In this document: piece by piece, positions 34,060-43,047 of the stretch
Layout: each line of letters opens with the position of its first letter
How positions within the stretch are numbered: the first letter of the stretch is position 1
Assembly: GCA_963744935.1 (NCBI GenBank)
Contig: CAVUVM010000001.1
Location: forward strand, 310,001-374,000
Origin: Bog-473 sp963744935
Lineage (GTDB): Bacteria; Actinomycetota; Acidimicrobiia; Acidimicrobiales; RAAP-2
Direction: 5' to 3'
Length of the DNA stretch: 64,000 bases
The notes under the pieces: model-generated
What the model was told of the DNA's origin: nothing
The model's input: only the letters and a program-made list of their open reading frames with translations
Database searches by the model: none
Made by a program: the position numbers and the translations under genes

Positions 34060-35724
34060 CTACGGGGAGACCGAGCGCGGCGGGCCAAAGAAAAAACCCT
34101 GGCCGTACCGACATCCCATCGTGGTGAGCGCATCAGCTTGCTCCGCGCGCTCGATCCCTTCGGCGATGGTGTTCAACGACAGCGAGCGGGCAAGGGCGAC
34201 GATCGCCTCGGCAATCCGGGCGGCTTGGGGGTCCATATCCACGTCTTGCACCAGGGCGCGATCCAGTTTGAGGAAGTCGACCGGCAGTCGGCGCAAGTAA
34301 CCCAGTGACGAGTAGCCCGATCCAAAGTCGTCGAGTCCGACTTGACATCCCATCTGTCGAAGGCTGCCCAAGAACTCCGAAGCCACGTCGAAGTTGTCCA
34401 CGACGAAGGTCTCAGTCACCTCGAACAGCAGCCTCCCGGGCGAAACTTCGAGCATGTGCAGAAGCCGTTCCACCCGTGCCGGGAAACCGGGCTCGAGGAG
34501 CTGACGCGGTGAGAGGTTGACGCTGAGCCGTTCGACGCTGCCAGCACGCAGGATTCCCAATGCTCGACCCAGCACCCAATCGCCGATCGAGATGATGAGG
34601 CCGGTCTCCTCGGCGAGAGCAATGAAGACCTCGGGGCTGACGTCATCGCCGCCACGGCGCATCCAACGGACCAGTGCTTCGCCACCCTCGAACTTCCTCG
34701 TGGCCAGGTCGACCACGGGCTGCACGAAAAGATCGAGCTCGTCACGCTCGATGGCATGGCGAAGTTCCGTCTCCAGGGCGAGGCGTTCGACCGCCATTGT
34801 CCGCATTTCCTCGTTGAAGACTTCGACGCCACCGCGCCTCAGGGACTTCGCCCGGGTAAGAGCTGCGTCCGCGTCTCTTAGTATGGAGTCGGGCGTCGTC
34901 GCGGGGTCCCGCAGGGCAACGCCGGCGGTCGCCGTCAGGTTGAGCTCCCGTCCCTCGACGTAGAGCGGGCTGGCCAGGCCCCACACGAGCTCCCACACGA
35001 GGCTGAAGGCCCGGTCGGACTCGAGGCCGACGAGTACGACGACGAACGTGTCGGCGGCGAAATGAGCGATGACGCTGTCAGCGGGCACGAGTGGGATGAG
35101 CCGGCTGGCCGCGGCTCGAAGCACCATGTCTCCGAATCTGTGCCCGAGGGAGTCGTTGATCCTTCTGAAGTGGTCGACGTCGATGAAGGCGACGGCGAGC
35201 GGTTGTACCTTCGTCATCTCCGAGTGGAGCCGGTCGAGGAGGCCCCGCCGGTTGGGAAGATTCGTGATCGGGTCTTGGAAGGCCAGAGCACGTAGATATG
35301 CCTCGTGTGTGCGCAGCGCCGTGACATCGGTGGCGCTGATCACGATGCCTGACGCGCCGGCGTAGTCGAGCAGGTTGGTCGCGACAATGGAAAGGGTCTT
35401 CCACGACCCGTCGGCTCCCCTGATCCGGTATTCCACTGGTTCGCCTGAACTGTGTCCGGCGACGACGCGCTCCAGGCTCTCCTCGACACGGTCCCGATCG
35501 GAGGGATGGACCAGGTTCAACACCTGCGTGCCCCTGAGGGACGAGGGGCTCCACCCGACAAGGCCTGCCGCAGCCGGATTCGAGTACCGGATCTTGCCGT
35601 TCTGATCGAGGAGGAGGAGTGGTGACGTCGTGCGGTCAGCCAGCGCGCGCATTTCGGGCGGCAGTGCCGCGCCGCTCCCTGTTTTCGAGTCGCCACCCCC
35701 TTCGTGTTCTGACACCAGCGGCAT
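34060..35724 (-). CDS. PAS-GGDEF-EAL cyclic-di-GMP protein, GGDEF degenerate
   Basis: 554 residues, no membrane helix. PAS about 25-135, GGDEF about 145-300, EAL about 315-550. The GGDEF signature reads AADTF (residues 223-227), so cyclase activity is unlikely. EAL is intact: EAL at 349-351, the ETF Glu, DDFGSGYSSLGY, KLDRALV and AEGIE. This predicts a phosphodiesterase that degrades c-di-GMP, with the dead GGDEF possibly sensing GTP. Divergent from the PAS-LuxR regulator at 35879. Confidence 0.9.
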   Translation of the reverse strand: MPLVSEHEGGGDSKTGSGAALPPEMRALADRTTSPLLLLDQNGKIRYSNPAAAGLVGWSPSSLRGTQVLNLVHPSDRDRVEESLERVVAGHSSGEPVEYRIRGADGSWKTLSIVATNLLDYAGASGIVISATDVTALRTHEAYLRALAFQDPITNLPNRRGLLDRLHSEMTKVQPLAVAFIDVDHFRRINDSLGHRFGDMVLRAAASRLIPLVPADSVIAHFAADTFVVVLVGLESDRAFSLVWELVWGLASPLYVEGRELNLTATAGVALRDPATTPDSILRDADAALTRAKSLRRGGVEVFNEEMRTMAVERLALETELRHAIERDELDLFVQPVVDLATRKFEGGEALVRWMRRGGDDVSPEVFIALAEETGLIISIGDWVLGRALGILRAGSVERLSVNLSPRQLLEPGFPARVERLLHMLEVSPGRLLFEVTETFVVDNFDVASEFLGSLRQMGCQVGLDDFGSGYSSLGYLRRLPVDFLKLDRALVQDVDMDPQAARIAEAIVALARSLSLNTIAEGIERAEQADALTTMGCRYGQGFFFGPPRSVSP

Positions 35725-35878
35725 CTTCGGGGATCGACCAGGTGCTTTTCTATCGACAGAGCGCTGTTTGGCCTAGGCAGACCGCTCAAAGTGCCGGGTG
35801 GGCGGGTCTGGTGTCGCAACCCACGTGCGAGCGAGGTGCACGGTTAACATTTCCGTGCGGCGGGATTGAGGAGGCGAC

Positions 35879-36997
35879 ATGGGTGGACTTTCGGGTGCTC
35901 CCGAGCGAATCCCAGAACCCGTTCCCACCGATGCGGGGGGCCGCGAGCTCGCCCTGGCTCCGATGGCGCAGGCCAGTTCGGAAGATTTGCATCTGGCCTT
36001 GCATCGCTGCGAGTTCCCTGTCGTGGTGTGGAGCCCGCCCGAAGGGACGATTCTTCTGGCCAATGAGGCCGCGGCCGCACTCGTCAACGTGCCGCTCGAA
36101 CGTCTCGTCGGACGTCAGGTGTTCGACTTCTTGTCGCCCCGACCGGTCATCGAGCAATTGGGGGCCATCATCGCCGCGGGTGACGTTGACGCCTTGACAG
36201 GCATGCGCCAGCTGCATCCGGAGGGAATGGAGGACGTCGCCATTCAGTTCTGGACCCGCGTCATCGAGCTGGACGGTCGGCGCCAAGGCGTCGCGCTCCT
36301 TCTCCCGCAAAGCGAGCTACCCAAGATCGGCCGGGATCCGGCAGCACCATGGCGTGACCTGATGCCCATTGCGGTCGGGGTGGCGGATGATCAGTGGCGC
36401 ATCATCGAGGTCAGCGCTGACATTCAAGACATCGCCGGCTGCACTCCCAAGCAGTGCATCGGCACGGACCTGCTCGCATTGTTCCGTCAGTCCGACGTCT
36501 CGGAGATACCGAGAGGACCAGGCGTCGCCCAACTCGAGCCCCTGTCTCTTCGGCACGTGCAGATGGCGCATCAGGACGGGAGATGGCTCGAGATTTCGCT
36601 CCTGATTGCACCGTTCAACACGGCGCGGAGACAATCCGTGTTCGCCATCGTCGGAAGGCCCAGGAGACCGGCGGACGTCACGGCCGACCGGGTCGCCTCG
36701 CTGGAAATGCACCTACGCCGGATTGGCTCCGAGGTCCGTGCGGCGGGAGTGCTCGAGGCATTCGAGGGCTTGCGGACCGCGTCACAACACCCGCAGCTCC
36801 GGGAGTTGACGACCCGGCAGTGGGAGATCCTCAATCTCCTCTTGGAAGGGCAACGCGTGTCCACCATTGCCGACACGCTGTTCATCAGCCAAAGCACCGT
36901 TCGAAACCACCTGGCGACCATCTTCAAGAAGTTCGGCGTCCACTCGCAGGCGGAGCTCCTCGAACTCCTCAAGCCGGCGGCGCGCACCGATTCTTGA
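35879..36997 (+). CDS. PAS-LuxR transcriptional regulator
   Basis: 372 residues. Two PAS-like sensor regions (about 38-140 and 155-265; the second begins GVADDQWRIIEVSADIQDIAG), a linker coil, then a LuxR-type helix-turn-helix (about 305-365: LTTRQWEILNLLLEGQRVSTIADTLFIS and TVRNHLATIFKKFG). No receiver domain. Probably a cytoplasmic one-component regulator responding to a ligand or redox signal. Shares a 154-nt divergent gap with the EAL protein and is 2 nt ahead of the SnoaL-like gene. Confidence 0.88.
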   Translation: MGGLSGAPERIPEPVPTDAGGRELALAPMAQASSEDLHLALHRCEFPVVVWSPPEGTILLANEAAAALVNVPLERLVGRQVFDFLSPRPVIEQLGAIIAAGDVDALTGMRQLHPEGMEDVAIQFWTRVIELDGRRQGVALLLPQSELPKIGRDPAAPWRDLMPIAVGVADDQWRIIEVSADIQDIAGCTPKQCIGTDLLALFRQSDVSEIPRGPGVAQLEPLSLRHVQMAHQDGRWLEISLLIAPFNTARRQSVFAIVGRPRRPADVTADRVASLEMHLRRIGSEVRAAGVLEAFEGLRTASQHPQLRELTTRQWEILNLLLEGQRVSTIADTLFISQSTVRNHLATIFKKFGVHSQAELLELLKPAARTDS

Positions 36998-36999
36998 CG

Positions 37000-37413
37000 A
37001 TGGACGATGTGGAAGCGATCAAGCAGCTCAAGGCCCGCTATTGCCGCCTGATGGACACCAAGGACTGGGTGGCCTTCCGGCAGCTCTTCACTGACGACGT
37101 CGAGATGGACGCGACGGCGTCGGGCGGCACCGTCGTGACAGGAGCAGATGCTTTTCTCGAGTTCCTGGTCGACGCAATCGGTGACGTTGTCACAGTCCAC
37201 CAGTGCCACACCCCTGAGATCGACACCACGTCGCACACGACCGCGACCGGCATCTGGGCGATGGAGGACATGCTCCGGTTCCCGGACGGATCGGAACTCC
37301 ACGGCTACGGTCACTACCACGAGACATACGAGAAGTCATCCGAAGGGTGGCGCATCAGCTCGTCGAAACTGACCCGACTTCGGATGGACTTCAGCGATCC
37401 GCCGACCCGATGA
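37000..37413 (+). CDS. SnoaL-like (NTF2-fold) protein
   Basis: 137 residues. Cone-shaped NTF2 fold pattern of the SnoaL_4 type: DDVEAIKQLKARYCRLMDTKDW, FRQLFTDDVEMDATA, HQCHTPEIDTTSHTTATGIWAMED and GYGHYHETYEKSSEGWRISSSKLTRLR. Such proteins act as small hydrolases, isomerases or ligand-binding domains. Starts 2 nt after the LuxR regulator stop, so almost surely co-transcribed; it could bind the small molecule that the regulator responds to (inference). Confidence 0.83.
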   Translation: MDDVEAIKQLKARYCRLMDTKDWVAFRQLFTDDVEMDATASGGTVVTGADAFLEFLVDAIGDVVTVHQCHTPEIDTTSHTTATGIWAMEDMLRFPDGSELHGYGHYHETYEKSSEGWRISSSKLTRLRMDFSDPPTR

Positions 37414-37585
37414 TCGTGGTGGGCCGGCAACACGGACCCAGTCCGCCATGACCTGGCATGACGCGAATTCCGCCACGACCGTGTGGTAACAAGGATCACT
37501 CACGGGGCTGGACGGTTCGAGACGGTCTGCGCCCCGAACCTCCACTGTCAGTCATCTCATACACCCGTCACTGACACAGGTGGGA

Positions 37586-39430
37586 ATGTCGAAACCAACA
37601 GACGACAACGGTGGCGGCCACTCCGATCCTCTGGACGGTCTTCGTTCCCTCGGTTCGCCGATGGAGCCGGTTGATCCCGACGTCGCTACACCAGCCGGTG
37701 AGGAACCCGAGCCATCCTCTCCACACAGCGCATTCGCAGGCTTGGACGCACTGGGTGCCGAAATCGAGCGCACCCGCACGGCGCGGGGAGGACGGGGACG
37801 ACACAGTGCAGGCCCCGGCCGCACACGCCGGCGCTGGCGCCGGTGGGTCCTGGCCGGATTGGCGGTGGTGCTGCTCTTGGTTGCGGCCGGAGCCGGCTAC
37901 CTCTACTACCTGGCCCACGACTTGCAGCGGATCACGGTCCATGGGCTCCACTCCGCCTTTCATTCCGGGCAAGAAGCCGGGACCGAGAACATCTTGATGG
38001 TCGGATCCACGTCTCGCTGTGCGCTCACTGTTCAGAATCCTGCCTACGGCTTGTGCTCGCAGGGAGTGAACGGGATCAACAGCGACGTGATGATGATCCT
38101 GCACGCCGATCCGGCACACCATCGCTTGGCGCTCCTGTCCATCCCCCGGGACCTCTTCATTCCCAATGCCCGCAACAACGGTCCGAACAAGATCGACGCC
38201 GGTCTCTTCCAGGGCCTCACCCAACTCGTCGCTGCGATCGAGGAGGACTTCGGCATTCCCATTCAGCATGCGGTCTCACTCGACTTCGACCAGTTCGCCA
38301 ACATCGTCGACTCTCTCGGTGGCATCAACATGCAGTTCCCTGTGTCAGTGTTCGACTGGGCCCCGACAGGCGGCGGGGTGAGCGGCGACCAGCCCGTGAG
38401 CTCCGGCCTCAACCAGCGGGCCGCCGCCTGCGTGCACCTCAACGGGACCCAGGCGCTCCAGGTCGTGCGAGCTCGCCACCTGCGCTACGAGACGCCCTCG
38501 TCCAATCCGGACGACCCCTACGCCTGGCCCCAGGAAGCCGAGAGCGACCTGGCGCGCATCAGGCGAGACCATGAGTTCCTACGGGTCCTGGCCGCCGCGG
38601 TCGCCCAGCACGGCCTCGGCAACCCCATCTCCGACCTCGGACTCATCAACTCGGTCAAAGCCGACCTGACCTTCGACCAGACGTGGCCCGTCAGTGACAT
38701 GGTCAACCTCGTCTTGGACTTCCACTCGATCGCAATCGACTCGGTTCCCCAGCTCACGCTCCCGGTTCAAGTCGTCTCTGATCCCAACGGAGCCGGGGGA
38801 AGCCTCCTCTACGAGGGTGACAGCTACGGCGACGTCGAGTTCCCCGCCGAGGCACAGGACGTGACCGCGATCGACCAGCTGCTGGGCATCGGGGCGACGA
38901 CCGATTCCATGACAGGAACCCCGCTGCCAGCGTCGTCGTCGGTGTCCGTCTCGGTCCTCAACGGCACGGGCGCCGCCAACCAGGCCGCTGACACCGCCTC
39001 TGCGCTGACAGCGCTCGGCTTCCACGTCGTCGGCGTCGGCGACACCGCCTCTGTAGGCGACGTCTCGGAGACCTACGTCTACTACGGCTCTCGGGACGGA
39101 CAGGCCGAGGCTGCCGCCGAATCGGTGGCGCACGCCGTGTCGGGGTCGGTCGTCATGGGCTACGACCCCGCCAAGGTGGTCGACGGCGCCCAGGTCACCG
39201 TCGTCACCGGCTCGCAGTTCTCCGTCAACGCCCCTGCTCCGCCGGCTACGAGCTCCACCTCTGTGACATCTCCGAGCACGACCTCGAGTACGTCGCTCCC
39301 ACCGGCCTCGGGAACGGCGTCGGGCGCGATCGCTGCGCCAAATCCGCCGACGACCAACCTCGCCAAGTGGGACCCCCGGGCCTGCGCCGCCAATGCGGTT
39401 CCGGTGACACCGTCGCCCAACTCGACCTGA
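37586..39430 (+). CDS. LytR-CpsA-Psr (LCP) family cell-wall glycopolymer ligase
   Basis: 614 residues. Cytoplasmic tail rich in Arg, one membrane helix (about 88-109), LCP domain (about 135-385: NSDVMMILHADP, SIPRDLFIP, NKIDAGLFQG, DSLGGINM, VVRARHLRY), then a LytR_C domain (about 450-530: SVSVLNGTGAANQAADTASALTALGF) and a Ser/Thr/Pro tail. LCP enzymes attach teichoic-acid-like or arabinogalactan polymers to peptidoglycan, outside the membrane. ATG 37586 follows AGGTGGGA; GTG 37580 is an alternative. Confidence 0.92.
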   Translation: MSKPTDDNGGGHSDPLDGLRSLGSPMEPVDPDVATPAGEEPEPSSPHSAFAGLDALGAEIERTRTARGGRGRHSAGPGRTRRRWRRWVLAGLAVVLLLVAAGAGYLYYLAHDLQRITVHGLHSAFHSGQEAGTENILMVGSTSRCALTVQNPAYGLCSQGVNGINSDVMMILHADPAHHRLALLSIPRDLFIPNARNNGPNKIDAGLFQGLTQLVAAIEEDFGIPIQHAVSLDFDQFANIVDSLGGINMQFPVSVFDWAPTGGGVSGDQPVSSGLNQRAAACVHLNGTQALQVVRARHLRYETPSSNPDDPYAWPQEAESDLARIRRDHEFLRVLAAAVAQHGLGNPISDLGLINSVKADLTFDQTWPVSDMVNLVLDFHSIAIDSVPQLTLPVQVVSDPNGAGGSLLYEGDSYGDVEFPAEAQDVTAIDQLLGIGATTDSMTGTPLPASSSVSVSVLNGTGAANQAADTASALTALGFHVVGVGDTASVGDVSETYVYYGSRDGQAEAAAESVAHAVSGSVVMGYDPAKVVDGAQVTVVTGSQFSVNAPAPPATSSTSVTSPSTTSSTSLPPASGTASGAIAAPNPPTTNLAKWDPRACAANAVPVTPSPNST

Positions 39431-39441
39431 GCAGGCCGGCG

Positions 39442-40269
39442 TCAGCTGGCGAGGTCCTCCCTCTCCTGCTCCGAGCCGGCGCCGGATCTCCGGTCCCGGA
39501 TTGCGTCGACGCGTTGGCGGGCCCAGCGCACGGTCGGGAGCGCCCGCACGAGCGCCGACGGGAGCGCACCCCCGAGCGGGATGACATAGCTCACCACGTT
39601 GAGCCGGTCGGGGTACAAGCGGAGCAGAGGCTCGTTCCCCTGGTAGGTACAGCTGTCGATCCAGTCGGCGTCGGTGCGTTCGTGGAAGTACTCGATCGCG
39701 CCCAGCTGCATCTGGACGCCCGGTCCGAAGGCACCGAGCGCCTCGTCATAGGTCACCTTGAGCGCGAACAGCCCGCCGCCCCCGCGCAGCGAGAGCTGCA
39801 TGGCGGCGACGTGCCCGTTGCCTTCGAGCGTGAGCACCTGCAGGCGTCCCTCCCCGGCAAAGCGCTCGCACATGTCGTTGAATTGCTCGACTTCGCCGGG
39901 CACGCTGGTCATGGCGACGCCGCTAGTACCCTTGTAGCCGCGCGATTCGAGGTCGACGAGCAGGTCGAGCACACCCGGTCGGTTCGCCACGTTCTCCACC
40001 GTCACGGGACCACCCACCTCTTTCTCGAGCTGGCGGAGGCGGCGGCGAAGCACGCCGCGGTACTTCGAATTGAATCCCTCGTCGTAGGTGGCCTCGGGCC
40101 GCCGTCGTACGAGCGGCCGATCGAACGATTCGGCTTCGTAGACGGGAAGCCTGAGATCGTCGAGCGCGCCTCGCAACGCGAGATCGACGGGGCCGCCGCC
40201 ATGCAGCCATTTCACGTGGAGGAGGTGTGTCCGCTCAGAGCGCCGCCGCTCCATCAGGGCGTCGATCAT
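39442..40269 (-). CDS. FemAB/GNAT-like acyltransferase, C-terminal part
   Basis: 275 residues with the second GNAT-like half of a BioF2/FemAB-type protein: YRGVLRRRLRQLEKEVGG, LEGNGHVAAMQLSLRGGG, ALKVTYDEALGAFGPGVQM, DSCTYQGNEPLLRLYPDR. Its ATG overlaps the stop of the N-terminal part by 4 nt. Upstream in this frame the sequence reads REACRV right before the Met, as though the two parts were once one chain. Acyl or aminoacyl transfer to envelope molecules is the usual role; the substrate is unknown. Confidence 0.78.
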   Translation of the reverse strand: MIDALMERRRSERTHLLHVKWLHGGGPVDLALRGALDDLRLPVYEAESFDRPLVRRRPEATYDEGFNSKYRGVLRRRLRQLEKEVGGPVTVENVANRPGVLDLLVDLESRGYKGTSGVAMTSVPGEVEQFNDMCERFAGEGRLQVLTLEGNGHVAAMQLSLRGGGGLFALKVTYDEALGAFGPGVQMQLGAIEYFHERTDADWIDSCTYQGNEPLLRLYPDRLNVVSYVIPLGGALPSALVRALPTVRWARQRVDAIRDRRSGAGSEQEREDLAS

Positions 40270-40592
40270 GACGCGGCATGCCTCACGCGCCGCGAGGCGT
40301 CAACGAGCGGCGTGCCCAAGTAGGTCATGCGCCGCACGTCGGTCGTGAACGCCCGCATCGGCAGCTGACCCGCCCTCGGCACCGGCCGCACGGGGCAGCA
40401 GCCAAAGAGACGGCCGCCTTCCTCCGCCACCACGATCTCGATGTCGCCACCGTCCCGCAGATGGGTCGCGGCCGGCAGGACGCAGCCGGGTTCACTCAGC
40501 GGGTTGGGCTCGACAGCGCTCGTCGCCAGATCCCGCCAGGCCTCGAGGGTGTCCGCAGACAGGCCGCGCACCGCCAGACACCGCCCCTGCAT
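40266..40592 (-). CDS. FemAB/GNAT-like acyltransferase, N-terminal part
   Basis: 108 residues from ATG 40592: LEAWRDLATSAVEPNPLSEPGCVLPAA, IEIVVAEEGGRLFGCCPVRP, MTYLGTPLVDASRR. This is the usual first half of the acyltransferase encoded next (39442). A one-base shift near 40290 would join VDAS to REACRVMIDALMERR and give a single protein of about 385 residues, the normal length. As read, the parts are separate frames with an ATGA overlap. Confidence 0.7.
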   Translation of the reverse strand: MQGRCLAVRGLSADTLEAWRDLATSAVEPNPLSEPGCVLPAATHLRDGGDIEIVVAEEGGRLFGCCPVRPVPRAGQLPMRAFTTDVRRMTYLGTPLVDASRRVRHAAS

Positions 40593-40754
40593 GGAGCCAA
40601 GGATAGGCAGCGTGCGTGAGCGCCCACCGTGACCTTCGCCCGAAATCCTCGAAATTGTCGTTGCCTTGGCCCGACAGTCCACTGCGAGCAGCCGCCCCCC
40701 GCTCGGCGTTCCCGAGCGCAGCCGGCAACGACCGCCAAGGGCCATGATGACCCC

Positions 40755-41441
40755 ATGCACCGCTGGCGACGGCACGCCGTCACAGGGATGGGGGCCGTCC
40801 TGGCCTTCGTCCTCGCCTCCTGCAGCAACTCCCCGCCGGGAGACCAGGGCCAGAGCGCAGATCGCCCCGCGACCACAGCCACCGTGACGGCGATCACGGC
40901 CTCGTCAGCGTCCACGACGGCGACGACGCCGCCCGCCGTCGCGGTGCCGAACATCATCGGGTTGAAGATCGCAGCGGCCCGGTCAGCTCTGCGAGACGTC
41001 GGGTTACTCAGTGTGGGTTTGAACAAGCCGTGCAACAAGGGCACGCTCCTCAGCCAGAGCGTCGTGGACTCGCTGGCACTCCCCGGCAAGGAACCCACCC
41101 CGAACGTCGGCGCCGTGCCCGTCGGACCGGGAAGCAGGGTCCCGCCGGGCACCCGGATCGCTATCACCTGGTCGGGGTGCTACGGCGACACCGTCGTCGT
41201 GCCCGATGTCGTGGGCCTGTCCTTCGCCGTCGCCAGGGACGCCATCACCGGCGCCGGGCTGACCTGGGCCTGTTACTCCGTCGAGAGGCCGAGGAAGAAA
41301 TCCTCAAGCACCACGTCCCTCACGAGCCCCACGACGACACAGCAGGCGCCGGGGGTCGTCCTGACCCAAAATCCGCACACGGGTGCCGTGCTCCGGCCCG
41401 GCGCCACTGTCGCGCTCACGATGCACGCCTGTCTGCAGTGA
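40755..41441 (+). CDS. PASTA-domain lipoprotein
   Basis: 228 residues. Lipoprotein signal with lipobox LASC (Cys23), a Thr/Ser/Ala linker, and two PASTA units (VPNIIGLKIAAARSALRDVGL near residue 58 and VPDVVGLSFAVARDAITGAGL near 153), each followed by a Cys-containing loop, ending ALTMHACLQ. PASTA domains bind muropeptides or unlinked peptidoglycan; here without a kinase, so a sensor or scaffold at the cell wall is likely. GTG of a frame leading into the MFS gene overlaps its stop (GTGA). Confidence 0.85.
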   Translation: MHRWRRHAVTGMGAVLAFVLASCSNSPPGDQGQSADRPATTATVTAITASSASTTATTPPAVAVPNIIGLKIAAARSALRDVGLLSVGLNKPCNKGTLLSQSVVDSLALPGKEPTPNVGAVPVGPGSRVPPGTRIAITWSGCYGDTVVVPDVVGLSFAVARDAITGAGLTWACYSVERPRKKSSSTTSLTSPTTTQQAPGVVLTQNPHTGAVLRPGATVALTMHACLQ

Positions 41442-42993
41442 CCACGGCGCCCGAGCCGTCGGGCGTCGAGCGCAACGCCCGCGCCGTCGGGCGTCGAGCG
41501 CGGCGCCCGCGCCGCTGGCTCTGCGCAGCGCTCGGGGGCGCTGGGTGCTCGCAGCCGCCGTGCTCGGCTCGGGGATGGCCGGGCTCGATGCGACCGTCGT
41601 CGGCATCGCACTTCCCTCCATCGGCCGCTCCTTCCACGGCGGCGTCGGCACCTTGCAGTGGGTCGTGACCGGGTACTCGCTGACACTGGCGGCCTTCTTG
41701 CTCCTCGGGGGCTCGCTCGGTGACCGCTTCGGTCGCAAGCGTGTCTTCTCCATCGGGGTCGCCTGGTTCGCAGTGTCCTCGGCCCTCTGCGGCCTCGCGC
41801 CCAGCGGCCTCCTGCTCATCGTCGCCCGCGTCGTGCAGGGCATCGGGGGCGCCCTGTTGACCCCGGGCAGCCTCGCCATCATCCAGGCCTCCTTCCGCGC
41901 CGACGACCGAGCGCGGGCGATCGGCGCCTGGTCCGGGCTGGGCGGCGTCGCCACTGCGGCCGGGCCGCTCATCGGGGGCTACCTCCTGGCCGCGGGGTCG
42001 TGGCGCTGGATCTTCTTCATCAACGTGCCCGTCGCGGCCGTCGTCCTGGTGCTCACGGCGCATCACGTGCCTGAGAGCAGCGACCCCACCAACACCGGGC
42101 GCGTCGACGTGCCCGATGCCACGCTGGCCGTCGCCTTCCTGGCCGGCCTGACCTACGGCCTCATCGAGGGGCCATCCCACGGCTGGGGCAGTCCCGCCGT
42201 GGTCACGGCGATCGTGATCGCGGCGGTGACGGCGCCGGCGTTCCTGTTCGTCGAGCACCGCCGGACCAACCCGATGCTGCCGCTCGACCTGTTCCGCTCC
42301 CGCCAATTCAGCGGCGCCAACACGGTGACCTTCGTCGTCTACGGCGCGCTCGGTGGCGCGCTGTTCCTGCTGCCCGTCGAGTTGCAGATCGTCGTCCACT
42401 ACAGCCCGCTCGCGTCGGGACTGGCCTTGCTGCCGGTGACGCTGGTGATGCTGGCCTTCTCCGCCCGCTCCGGGCAGATTTCCACGCGGATCGGGCCGCG
42501 GCTCCAGATGACCGTCGGCCCTGTCGTCGTCGGCGCCGGGCTGGCCCTGCTCGCCCGAGCGACGACACCGGGCAGTTACTGGGTCCAGGTCTTCCCCGCC
42601 GTCCTGCTCTTCGGATTCGGCCTGGCCATCACCGTCGCCCCGCTGACCGCGACCGCGATGGGCGCCGCACCGGCCGAGCACGCCGGTGTCGCCTCGGCCG
42701 TGAACAACACCGTGGCCCGCGCTGCCGGGCTGGTCGCCGTAGCCGTGCTGCCCCTGGTGGCCGGGTTCACCGGCGCGGCCGCCCTCGCGCCGGCGGAGCT
42801 GGCCAGCGGGTTCCGCATTGCGATCTTCGTGTCGGCCGCCACCTGCGCGGCGGGTGGGCTGCTCGCCCTGCTCACGATCCGCAACCCCGCCCGTACGGCG
42901 GGGCCGCCCTCCCACCACGCGCTGGAGTTCCACTGCGCGCTGAACGGCCCGCCGTTGCGGCCCTCGCCGCTTCCCTCGGCCCCGCCGCGCTGA
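41383..42993 (+). CDS. MFS exporter, DHA2/EmrB type (start uncertain)
   Basis: About 14 membrane helices. GMAGLDATVVGIALPSIGRSF is the DHA2 helix 1 motif, GDRFGRKRVF is motif A, and GPLIGGYLLAAGSWRWIFFINVP is motif C. The only in-frame start before helix 1 is GTG 41383, inside the lipoprotein gene, giving an Arg-rich leader. The natural coupled start (GTG 41438) is in another frame and is separated from the exporter by the 28-bp tandem repeat. The Arg-rich first 50 residues are therefore doubtful. Exports drugs or metabolites by proton exchange. Confidence 0.85.
   Translation: MPCSGPAPLSRSRCTPVCSDHGARAVGRRAQRPRRRASSAAPAPLALRSARGRWVLAAAVLGSGMAGLDATVVGIALPSIGRSFHGGVGTLQWVVTGYSLTLAAFLLLGGSLGDRFGRKRVFSIGVAWFAVSSALCGLAPSGLLLIVARVVQGIGGALLTPGSLAIIQASFRADDRARAIGAWSGLGGVATAAGPLIGGYLLAAGSWRWIFFINVPVAAVVLVLTAHHVPESSDPTNTGRVDVPDATLAVAFLAGLTYGLIEGPSHGWGSPAVVTAIVIAAVTAPAFLFVEHRRTNPMLPLDLFRSRQFSGANTVTFVVYGALGGALFLLPVELQIVVHYSPLASGLALLPVTLVMLAFSARSGQISTRIGPRLQMTVGPVVVGAGLALLARATTPGSYWVQVFPAVLLFGFGLAITVAPLTATAMGAAPAEHAGVASAVNNTVARAAGLVAVAVLPLVAGFTGAAALAPAELASGFRIAIFVSAATCAAGGLLALLTIRNPARTAGPPSHHALEFHCALNGPPLRPSPLPSAPPR
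41456..41511 (+). repeat. Two tandem 28-bp units at start of MFS gene
   Basis: Unit 1 is 41456-41483 and unit 2 is 41484-41511; 26 of 28 bases are the same (AA versus GG at unit positions 20-21). The unit begins GCCGTCGGGCGTCGAGCGC. 28 is not a multiple of three, so each copy gained or lost changes the reading frame. It lies between the GTG that overlaps the lipoprotein stop (41438) and the first membrane helix of the exporter. Confidence 0.75.
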
Positions 42994-43047
42994 CCGCAAC
43001 GAACGCAGGACGTGCGCCGTCGCCACCCCTGAGCCAAGGTAGGGCCG

